From: Neurospora tetrasperma FGSC 2508
Taxonomy: Eukaryota; Ascomycota; Sordariomycetes; Sordariales; Sordariaceae
DNA: 64,000 nucleotides
Direction of reading: 5' to 3'
NCBI RefSeq assembly: GCF_000213175.1
Contig: NW_009799101.1
Location: 2,825,093 to 2,889,092 of the forward strand
Part shown: positions 1-9,631 of the stretch, in pieces
Position numbering within the stretch: position 1 is the first letter of the stretch
Layout of the letters: every line of letters begins with the position of its first letter
Made by a program: the position numbers and the translations under genes
The notes under the pieces: generated by a model
Told to the model about the DNA's origin: nothing
The model's input: only the letters and a program-made list of their open reading frames with translations
Database searches by the model: none

Positions 1-1125
1 AAAGGTGGAGTACACAAACAAGGAGCGGTGATGGGTAGAGATAAAACCGGACAAGTTGGTACCTGTCGATGAAGAAACCATAATGGACATTTTGATGTTA
101 GCATTTCCGACGCATGGTCCGACCTTCTCAGTTAGGTTGAAACGGAGTTAGAGTCCGCAACGACTGATGGAAGCCTCGAAAATAAGATCTCTTCCAAGAA
201 CGTGATTGATGCGTGGAGGGCAGTTAGGCCGATACCGCCTTGCTTATAGTATAGATGAGAGACATGGGTCAACAAGGACGAGGGCATTCTGGGCTGACTT
301 TCTTGGACTCGAAAATCAAGGTTCCATCTTGGGCTGAGCTTCCACTTTCATGGCAGCCCGGCACGCGCAGCCCTGTCGCCGGCTGTTGCGTTGCTCCGTC
401 GCTCTCTGTACCTGACGGTGCTCTGTTGTTGCAGCTTGCTTCCCGTCAGATGGCGCTCTCGGGGCATCGATTGGGCACCAGCTGCACAAATGGCATCGGA
501 TCCACCCTGTGGATTCATTGGAGGCTCGTGGAAGGTGTGCCCCGCTCCCGCCCGCTGTGCATCCCGACACTTTCGTGCCTTGCGTGCCCGGGCATCCTTG
601 GAGACGGAACAGTTCCCAAGAAGCAGCACATTGTAGCCGCCCAGGATTTCAGCTCCGCCTCCAGGGTAGACGGTCAACCCGGCTGATTGATTCTTTCGTC
701 CATTGTACATGTGTATTTCATGTTGACATCAAGCAATCTGAACTGACGGCCGTCATTTCTGACAGCGTGCCCGGGACATCCCTCCATCCCTTTTTCCCTC
801 CACACCTTTCTCTCGGCCCCTCCTCCCCCCCTTTCGTATCCTTCCGCTTCCCTTCGGCTACCCCCTTTCGTTCCTTCGTTCGTCCGTACCACTCGGCTCC
901 CGCCCACAATAGACAGCGACAGATAGCGACAGACAGCAAGCGACAGCACAAGCACGCCACTGTCAGGCATCGTCGCCCAGTCGTCTCAGTTCGGTTCCGC
1001 TCCTTCTCCATCTGCATACCTACGCATCGACTTGGATGTGTTGGTGCTGCTGGGAGTGGTCTGTTCTTTAAATAACGTTTATAATCTAATACTTGGACCT
1101 TGTACCCCGGAGGTTACCAGACAAC
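1..1125. other. Upstream region and 5' leader of the gelsolin-repeat gene
   Basis: No convincing gene is seen here. The stretch from about 780 to 870 is strongly CT-rich, as is common in promoters and leaders of filamentous fungi. Positions 911-947 hold an imperfect short repeat built on GACAGC/GACAGATAGC. Reading frames of up to about 190 codons exist but have no recognisable composition or family and run through the CT-rich tract, so I treat them as chance. The CDS that follows starts at 1126 in an ACAAC-ATG context. Confidence 0.6.
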
Positions 1126-4100
1126 ATGTCTGACGAGGTTTCCGACTTTTTGCGCTCTGTCGAGCTGTTGAAAGGAAGACGTGAGGAAGAAGACGAAGCA
1201 CGCTCGCGCGAGCTGGAACAAAAGATATTGGCGGAAAAGGCTGAGCGACAAGCAAGACGACTAGGTGTGTTTTCTATCTACTCTATTATTACATTACTAC
1301 AACTTCGTTGTTGCTCTCTCTCCATGTCCTAAGTAGGCGGGGGATTGCGGATCAGGCCAGGAGCTTCCACGAGTTACACATACACGTCCAAGGGGCTGCT
1401 GCTGCTGCTGCTGCTGTTGCTGCTCATCAAAGGGGCTGGTCGTTGCCCAATGTTCGGTGCCATCTTGTTGTTATTGTTGTTGTTGTTGTTGTTGTCGACG
1501 ATAACAAGATAGTCCGAATACGGGGCCAACGGGTGACCACATACGAACGAAAATGCAAAGAGAATGCGAGGCCTGACTTGACTGATGAGGTCTGACTTAT
1601 TTTTCGTCCCATGTTCACAGAGCGCGCAAGGTCTATCTCCCCTCAGAAATCGTCTCCGGCAAACACCCACCACCACCGCACAAGCATTGCTAGCATTGCC
1701 AGCACCATTCAACCCCCCGATGGCGTAGACCTGTCCTCGCCCGCACACGAAACTACTGGAAGCCCCCGAGCACACTCTGTCCAGCTATCCGACCCCATGG
1801 AGCCCCTGTCGCTGGCTTCACCCACAAAGGAGAACGAGTCGCCGTCGTCGCCGTCGTCGCCACCGTCGTCGTCGACGCCTTTTGACTCGTCCGAACCAAG
1901 CAAGCGATCAAGCCAGATCCTCACCTCCCCTTCGGCTGCTATGCCCTCGGCCCGTCCCCTCTCCTGGCAGAGACGCCCTACATCTCAAGCTTCTGAGCGA
2001 CCCAAGACTCGACCGTTGTCTGTTTACGCTGCTGAAAATGCGGCTGCCAGTCGGGCAAACGCTGCCATTACCTCTCCCACAGAGGAACAGCCACCACAAT
2101 CCGAGACAGCACAGGTGGAAGATGAGGATACGGTCGACACTTCCGACTTGTCGCGCACCCAGCTTCCCGATATGGCTCAAGACGCCAGTGCGAACACCAC
2201 TGCCGCTACAGAACCAGAGGCGACACCCGCCCGTCAGAGCTTGCTCAATTCTCCTCTCATCACCAGTGCACCGCGTTTGGACCCTCCAACTGGAGATTCC
2301 ACCCACGATGAGCCGGAGCCACCTTCTAATCGCATGTCGATGATGTCTCCCAATAGCCGTGCCTCGCCTGCCACATCAAGAACTGGCTCTCCCACCAAGG
2401 GCTTAGGTGGATTTGTGCAGAGTGCCATGATGAAGCGCTCCGATAGTGTTAAGCGATGGAGCGTTAACTCGGCAGGCCTAGCGCGTGCCGAGTCAACTGC
2501 CTCGAATCGCAACAGTATCTTTGGACCTCAACTAGGCAGTCCCACCAAGCCGGACACTCAGCCGGACGCTACGACCCAGGACGATTCTAATCCAAAGCCG
2601 GCATCGCGACCAGCTTCAATACCCGTTCCGAGCTACGAGGAAGATAGGCCAGTCACTCCTGCTCCGCTTAGCATCACCCCACAACCGTCTGCGACCGAAA
2701 CCAAGGAGACCAACACAGAGGGGGGGGAGGAGGAGAATACGTCGATACCCGTCAGCCCCTCCAAGACAATGGACCCCCGGAGATGGAGCCCCTCCAAGTC
2801 ATCGAGCTGGCTTGAGGCTGCTCTAAACAAGCCCGAGTCGCCAAAGACCAAGCCAGCCCCCAACGCCAACCAGCCGGCCTGGATGGTCGAGTTGAACAAG
2901 GCTAAGGCGCAGAAGACCGGTAACACCAGCGTTGATCTCTCACGCAGCGCCTCAGTCCCTCTGAGAAAGACCGAAGTCAAAACGGGTGGACTTATGCGGA
3001 CTACCCCGGTTGGCTCAGGTTTCAAACCCTCCACTGGCCTGAGCATTTCTACGAGTGCGGCCGCAGCAGAGAAGCCCGCATTGAGCGGCTTGCGTAACGA
3101 CCTTGTCAGCCCTCTCTTGAGGAAAGGAAGCGAAGATCCGGCGTCTTTGGCAAAGACACCCACCACCGAAGAGGCCAGCACTCCCGTTTTGAAGGATTTC
3201 CGGGCAAACCTGAAGTCGCGCGCCCCACCCTCTTCTGGTGCAGGCACCGAGGGTGAGGTGGATGAGCTCAAGAACGTCTTTGGTAAACTTCGGAGGGCCA
3301 AGACCGAAAAATGGGTGGCTCCTGACCCCCTCAAGGACAACATTCTGCGAGGAAAGTCTTTGCTCAACCATACCGGAGGTCCCATGAGGAGTGAACGAAA
3401 AGATGAGCTCAAGGAGGCCATTCTCAAGAAGAAAGAGGAGTTTCAGAAGGCCAAGCAGGAGGGCCAGTCGTCACCCACCAAAGCCGCCAGCCCTGTCGTT
3501 AGCGAGAAGGCAATCCCCGAGGCGCTTGCCAGGAGACTGGAACTTGGTCGGTCTGGAAGCTTTTCCTCCAAGTCGGTCGATCTGCCAAGCTCTGCTTCTT
3601 CGGTTACGTCGCCGAGTGCAGCTTCTCCAGGCAGCATCCTGGACTTTGACCGGACAGGCCTTTTGTCTCCCAAGAGGCGAGAACTTACTGACATTGCAGC
3701 TCAGATCGCACCAAAGCCTACCACTGGCCTGGACAAGGAAGCTTCTGCGACCAACGAGGTGCAATCCACAACGCCCAAGGCAGTCAACGTTCCAGGACGC
3801 CTGAGCAAGGTGGGCGGCTTAGCCGACAGGTTCAACCCTGCCTTGGCAGGATTGTTGGCCAAAGGCCCTCCGGCAGCCGCTTCAGGGGCTAGTAAGGGAT
3901 CTGGTGCAGCTGAAGAGGAGACTACGCCCAAGCCTGGACCCCAGTTGACGCACATGACGAAGAATCGTGCCCGTGGACCTAGGAGAAAGGCGCCGACTTC
4001 CGTTCTCAAGCCAGCTGAGGATAACGAGGAAACACTTGTAGTAGAGTCACCGCCTGCGGCGAAGGAGGCTGTTTCTTCTCCTATCGAGGAGAAGCAGGTC

Positions 4101-7021
4101 ACGCCGACCATGCCAAAGCCAGAGTTCATCACTCGTGTTGACTCTAGGGCGTCTGTGAAAAGCCACGGACATCAACGTTCTGGGAGTGTCGCCGACCTCG
4201 TCAACTCTTTCAAGACAAAGGTGGCGGAGGAGCCTAAGCCAGCTGAACAGCCCAACACTGCTGATCTTCCCTCCCGTTCACCTACAAAGATTACTCGCGG
4301 CCGTTCAGCGACCAAGGTTCTTGAGCAAGCTACCGTGTTCGCCGCCTTGAATCAGCAGCCTTCAGAACCCGCTGAGCCCAAGAGCGAGATGGCTTCCGCG
4401 TCACCTGCTCGCCCGGCTCTGAGTCATACTCGTTCCAAGTCAAAGGTCCACGAGCAAGCAGCTCTATTCACAACTCTGAACCGGCAACCATCTGAAGCTG
4501 CCGAGCCTACCAAGGAACCGGTTGCCCAGTCGCCCGTGCGGCCGGCGCTCAGTCACACCCGCTCCAAGTCCAAGGTACAGGAGCAAGCTGCTGCTTTCGT
4601 GAACAAGATGAAGGCAGAGCCGAGCGAGCGTAGTGCGGAGACCTCGCCTGTTCGACCTGCGTTGGGACATACTCGTTCGAAATCCAAGGTCCATGAGCAA
4701 ATTGCCGCTTTAGCTGCGGCCAGCCAAAAGCCCTCTGAGGCTGCTTCCGAAGCAGCTCCCTCCACGCCTACATCGATCCGGGGACGGTCTCGCGCAAAAT
4801 CAATTGTTCAAGAGAAACTGGCTGCCCTTGCCACGGCCGACCACCAAATGAAGCCTGCGGAGCCTGAGGCAGACATGGCCGCTCAGTCTCCCTCCCCAAG
4901 AAAACTTGATATGAAAAGAATGTCTAGGTTCCTTGATGAGCAGACTCAGCCGATTCTGAATCCCGAGACCGAAAAGACTTCACGGCCGTCTTCCCCTGTC
5001 AAACAACGGGCTTTCCCCGATTTTCCTCGGACTTCGTCAACGAAGGACGTCTCGCCGGTAAAAGACACCAAGGTCGACTCGGAACCAGTCGTGTCCGTCA
5101 AGGCTGGCTCTGCGCTATTTGGAGGCGGTGCTAACGCGGGTCTGCCTCAAGTAACCACGAAACCTACATCGCCTCCCCCGATCGAGCCTGCTGCCGCCAC
5201 GACCACCTCTCTTCCTCCCCGTGGTCAAGTCAAGACGCCAACTCCCGAGCCTAGAACGGAACTTCCACCAAGACTGCCTCTTTCCGCACTGTCGAGCCCC
5301 TCTTTCACTTCGTCTCGCAGACCTTCTGTACCTGAACAGGCCCCTACCCCAGAGCCCCAGCCCCAGCCAGAGGTGCAGTCCCCGCCGCCGCCAAAGGTCC
5401 CTCCCAAGAGTGCTAGGCCGTTGCCCGCAACCCCAGAGGCCGAGGCTCCGCCTGTGCCCCGCAAGGACAGCATCCCGCTTCCTTCTCTCCCCAACTTTGA
5501 CTTTCAGCAACAACCTCAGCCACGACCTCAGCAGCAAGCTCAGCAGCAGCAGCAGCCACAGTCACCCCAGCACCAGCAAACTCAGCAACAGCCACGCGGT
5601 CTCCGACATACGAGGTCGGCATCAAAGTACGGCTCAGATGCCCAGGCACTGTTGAGTGACTTCTTTGGTACTGAGCGTCCTCGTCGGCGCTACATGGCTG
5701 ACGCCGCCGACGTGATCATGCGGCGGCCAAACCCTGGCTTCCGCATTCAAACCCAACGTGCCCAGCTTTACCAGTTCGCGGCCGATGGCAAGAAGCTGCC
5801 CGTTCCCGCCCACCGCGAGCGTATTCTCTTTGAGCGGGAGATGTACCTCTGCACCCACACCTTCACCAACGAATCGGGCAAGAAGGTGAGCGAGGTGTAC
5901 TTCTGGGTTGGCGACGAGGTTCCCGAAGCGGTCACCGACGACGCCCTTATGTATGCCGCGCGCGAAGCCAGAACGTTTGGCGGCAAGCTGGTCAAGATGG
6001 TGCAGGGCAAGGAGACCAGCGAGTTTATGCAGGCCCTAGGCGGTATCGTCATCATTCGTCGCGGTTCCAGCAATAAGTTTGACTCGCTCGCGCAAACCAT
6101 GTTCTGTGGCAGACGCTTCCTTGGACAGGTCGCGTTTGATGAGGTAGACTTTGCGCCTTCGAGCCTGTGCTCTGGTTTCCCTTACCTGATCACCAAGCAG
6201 GGCAAGTGCTACTTGTGGAAGGGCAAGGGGTCGGATGTGGATGAGCTTGGCTGTGCTAGGCTCGTTGGTATGGACTTGAGCCTAATGGGGGAGCTGGAAG
6301 AAATTGAGGAAGGATTTGAACCGCCGAACTTCTGGAGGGATATCTTCGGGGGTGAGGGTCCGGGTGTCCGGCCGATGAGCGCGGATCATTGGAGGCTGAA
6401 GCCAAATTACGAGAAGTACTGTGGGAGACTGTTTTGTTCGAATGCCAATGCCTCTGGCAAGGATCAGGTGAGTTTTTAATCTGACCTTCCCCGTCACTGA
6501 CAATTCAACATGCACTAACGCAACAACAGATCGTCGAGATCTCTCCGTTCAAACAAACAGACCTCCTCTCCACAAACATCTACGTTCTCGACGCCTTCTT
6601 CGAAATGTACATCATCGTCGGTGCTCGCTCTCAGGACCAATACGCCTCCTTCCACAACGCCCTCGACTTCGCCCAGGAATACTCCATCCTCGCCGCCGGC
6701 ATGGAAGACCGTCCCTTTGTCCCTATCTCCACCGTCGTATTGGAGGGTATTCCCAGAGACCTCAAGAGCGTATTCCGCAAGTGGTCGGACTCGCTCAGCC
6801 CGACCATTATGAATCACCTTGGTGGCAATGTAACCGTCGGCAGTGGCAGTCCGCCTGCGGATGTTAGGAGCCCGGGAAGTGTTAGGAGTTTCAGCAACTC
6901 TAGCATTATGAGTCAGCATCCGGGGCAAAGTGGCCAGACTCAACAGGGCCCGGGGTTGAGAAGAGGAAGGAGTTTGAGGATCGTGCCACTTAACCAGGCG
7001 CTCAAGGCTCTGCAAGACTAG
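1126..7021 (+). CDS. Large disordered protein with C-terminal gelsolin-like repeats (DUF4045 type)
   Basis: Three exons: 1126-1264, 1621-6467 and 6530-7021, coding 1,825 residues; phases agree at both junctions (GTGTGT...CACAG and GTGAGT...ACAG). Residues up to about 1,400 are Ser/Pro/Thr/Lys-rich and disordered. They include a charged N-terminal helix (KGRREEEDEARSRELEQK), a five-copy repeat with HTRSKSKVHEQ cores, PPxP-rich segments and a polyQ stretch. From about residue 1,400 the sequence becomes globular and hydrophobic, with gelsolin/villin-like blocks (REMYLCTHTF, EVYFWVGDEV, CYLWKGKGS, TDLLSTNIYVLDAFFEMYIIVG). Gelsolin repeats bind actin and often Ca2+, so a role in actin organisation, for example at hyphal tips or septa, is plausible but inferred. 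The first intron (356 nt) is unusually long and holds two trinucleotide microsatellites. Product type is confident; cellular role is not. Confidence 0.87.
1395..1495. repeat. Two trinucleotide microsatellites inside an intron
   Basis: Within intron 1 of the gelsolin-repeat gene a GCT run (about 1395-1424) is followed by a GTT run (about 1465-1495). Both lie between the donor at 1265 and the acceptor ending at 1620, so they do not enter the protein. They make the intron longer than is usual here and are likely length-polymorphic between strains. Confidence 0.8.
4285..4845 (+). repeat. Five-copy degenerate coding repeat (HTRSKSKVHEQ type)
   Basis: Inside exon 2 of the gelsolin-repeat gene, five units of about 35-45 residues follow each other. 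Each opens with RGRSATKVLEQ, SHTRSKSKVHEQ, SHTRSKSKVQEQ, GHTRSKSKVHEQ or RGRSRAKSIVQEK, continues with an Ala-rich helix and a PSE/PAEP linker, and ends near SPxRPAL. A diverged sixth core (LRHTRSASKYGSDAQ) sits near 5600, just before the gelsolin part. The basic RxxS cores look like kinase target sites, which is inference. Confidence 0.8.
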
Positions 7022-7866
7022 GAGAAGGCAGAATCTGAGTCAAAATGTCTGTTGTGAAGGATCTATAGGGGACAGTGTATGAGTAATCTGGAAGTGTGAA
7101 AAGGGGCAGCTGAAAGGGTATATTGTCTTGACTTGTTGGAGTTTATTGACGGAAGATATCAAAGGCAAAAGGGAAAGAAGCATAAGTCGGTTCGGTTTGG
7201 GGCTGCATTGTGATGCGTAGCATACTAAAAGGCGGTTCAAGACCTGGAGTGGAAGCTAGACATACACAGACTACACCGGGTCGCAGAAGTTGCATAATTT
7301 ACTTTGTTGAAGCCATCGAGAAGCGTTTCATGCTGGTGGTTTCTGTATGTCGGATTGACGGGAATGTGTGAAGGGCTGTTGTGTGTCGGATGGCTGCCAC
7401 TTTGTTGCTACGGCAACACAACGGTCATTGTAACACAGAGGGAGCAGCGGGGAAAGCACACTCTCGTCAGCTCTTGCTGTATGCGAACACTCATAATGTA
7501 CTCGAAGTTTAGGTAATTACTTGTAGTTGTAGACCGAAAGCGGTGATATTCACATGTTAGTTGATAAGCCTAGCAAGTCGGATCCGATAGCGATAGCCTT
7601 GGGCTGCCCATGCAACAAGCGAATCACCTCCGCATATTGGGGGTATTCTGACCCACATCAGTGCACCGAACGTCACCACTGTAGCTTGACAACAGCAGTC
7701 GCTTTTTCCAAACCAACCACTTTTCTTTCGGCATCGCTTTCGGAGCAGAGAGCTGCCACATCGACGCGAAGAAAGCAATGTCTTTCAAACCAGCTTCATT
7801 CACCCGAGTCACCATCGCAACCTAATCCACTCTCCAGAACATTTATTAACAGCTAGCCATTTCACC
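7022..7866. other. Intergenic spacer between the gelsolin-repeat gene and MED10
   Basis: Presumed 3' UTR of the upstream gene and promoter plus leader of MED10. No reading frame, RNA gene or repeat that I can support. Confidence 0.5.
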
Positions 7867-8694
7867 ATGGCGCCCGTAACCGCCACTCACCAAGAGGCGC
7901 AGGGTGCGTCTCTCCCCCATTCTCTCCTTCCGAAACCATCCAACTCCCTCACGAGATCTCTTGACTAACTCCCCCCTTTTCCCCCCACCATAGAGTCCGT
8001 CAAAAATGTAATCCAAGACCTCCTAAACCTCATGGTCCAAGTCTCCCAGTACGACACCAACCCTTCCTCGAGCAACAACAACACGCCCACCAGCTCCCGA
8101 GCCAGCGGCGGCGGCGGCGGGGGACACGCCTCCTCGCGCGACATCATTGCTCAATCCCTCCAAACCCTCGACGCCTCCCTCCTCTCCGTCTACCGCACCG
8201 CGAACCTCCTACCCTCTTCCCCTTCCTCCCCTTCCAACAATCTACCACAGCAGGGAACCACAGAACTCGAACGCGCCGAAGCCGCCCAATTCGCCTCCAC
8301 CTTCAACAACACGCATAACCCGTACGCGCCCCATGTCCACCAACCGGGCCCGCAGAATCCAGGCATTCCGATCCCGCTGATCACGTACGTTGAGAACGGA
8401 CGGAACCCGGACGTGTACACGCGCGAGTTCATCGAGCTGGTGCGTAGGAGCAACCAGCTCATGCGGGGCAAGATGCACGCTTTTAGGGATTTCCGGGACG
8501 TTCTCGCGGGCGAGATGGAGGCGGCGTTGCCGGAGCTGAGGGAGGATATCAAGAGGGTGGTGGAGGCGACGGGGGGGCCTGGCCCGGCGGAGGGGACCGA
8601 AGAGAGGGCCAGGGAAGGGGTGGTGGGCAGTTTGAGTGCTGGTGGTGAGGGACAACAGGGACAACAGGGACAAGGGCAGCAAGGCGGGCAGTAG
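7867..8694 (+). CDS. med10: Mediator of RNA polymerase II transcription subunit 10
   Basis: Two exons, 7867-7903 and 7994-8694, giving 245 residues. The first exon encodes MAPVTATHQEAQ plus one base; the join (GTGCGT...CATAG) restores the conserved helix ESVKNVIQDLLNLMVQVSQY. Further family blocks are visible: SLLSVYRTANLLP, the IPIPLITYVENGRNPDVYTR block with the typical Y-x-EN-GRNPD core, and EFIELVRRSNQLMRGKMHAF. Med10 (Nut2 in yeast) is an essential subunit of the Mediator middle module in the nucleus and links activators to RNA polymerase II. Family members are usually 150-200 residues; this one is longer because of a Ser/Asn/Gly-rich insert near residues 25-50 and a Gly/Gln-repeat tail. 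The start is supported by the ACC-ATG context and by the family N-terminus. Confidence 0.93.
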
Positions 8695-9268
8695 GAGTGT
8701 GCTTCGCTGGATGCTCTATCACCGATCTCACAAGAGTGAGGTGCGGACCGTGTGGACGGCTGATTGAGAGAGATGGTTCCAAACATTGCGAAAGAGGAGG
8801 GGATCAACAAGTCGCAGGTGGTTCCTTTCTGATTGCTAATCTGGACCTCGTGGGTGTTCTTGAGGGTTTACATGGTTGTTTTGATGGGTAATGGCGTTCA
8901 AGAAAACAAAAGGAACAAAAGGGATTAGGCGTTTTGCGTGGACTTTCTTGAGGCAATGGGTTTATCGTGGCATGGCGTACGCATGGAAGGGGTTCACGAA
9001 GGATCGTGGATAGGAGGCACAGTATGGACGTCGGGTGGAATGCTCATCAAGAAGGAGGCTTTCAAACTTCAAGGGAATTCAATCTTGATAATTGCCCAAT
9101 CCCGGTGCTCGAGTCAAAAGCGAAACCAGTAATTAATTCCAAGCCCCAGCAGACAACCAAAGGACAGGGCAACCTCTGTCTCTCCTGGTTTTCCTCATCT
9201 GAAGGATTGCAATACCAAAAAGAACAAACTAGCAGTGGGTCCAAAAAGGGGAAATTTTCAAAAAGAAG
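8695..9268. other. Spacer between MED10 and tRNA-Ala
   Basis: Presumed 3' UTR of MED10 and the 3' flank of the minus-strand tRNA gene. Short open frames are present but have no protein-like character that I trust. Confidence 0.5.
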
Positions 9269-9353
9269 TGGACGAGCTGGGAATCGAACCCAGGACCTTT
9301 CGCATACAGATGAGTATGCTAAGCGAACGCTCTACCAACTGAGCCACACGCCC
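9269..9353 (-). tRNA. tRNA-Ala (anticodon AGC) with a 12-nt intron
   Basis: Read on the minus strand the sequence folds as a complete tRNA: acceptor strand GGGCGTG pairing with CTCGTCC, including the G3:U70 pair that identifies alanine tRNAs; D arm GCTC...GAGC; anticodon stem TTCGC/GCGAA; T arm CTGGG-TTCGATT-CCCAG; discriminator base A. The anticodon AGC lies at plus positions 9318-9320. A 12-nt intron (plus 9305-9316) sits one base 3' of the anticodon, the canonical place, leaving a 73-nt mature body before CCA addition. The acceptor and T-arm bases match the yeast tRNA-Ala type closely. Confidence 0.95.
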
Positions 9354-9631
9354 TATGTGTGCTTTGTTATTGGTTGATTATGCTTTCAGTGCTCAAGTAT
9401 GCAAGGTCTTTCTGTCTGAGAGACAGCATACTGACAAGGAGGATGACCAGCATAATCACAAAGGACAAGGACACTCGCCGGTCAATTTCCTGTAATAGAT
9501 GGTCTATCAATAACTACAATCTAAAACTACTGCTAGTAACAATACTCAAAAGACAATGTCTTTTCACCGACTGGCCAATCAATCACACATCAGGTACCTC
9601 CAGGTATCTAGTTACCCAATCCATCCATCTA

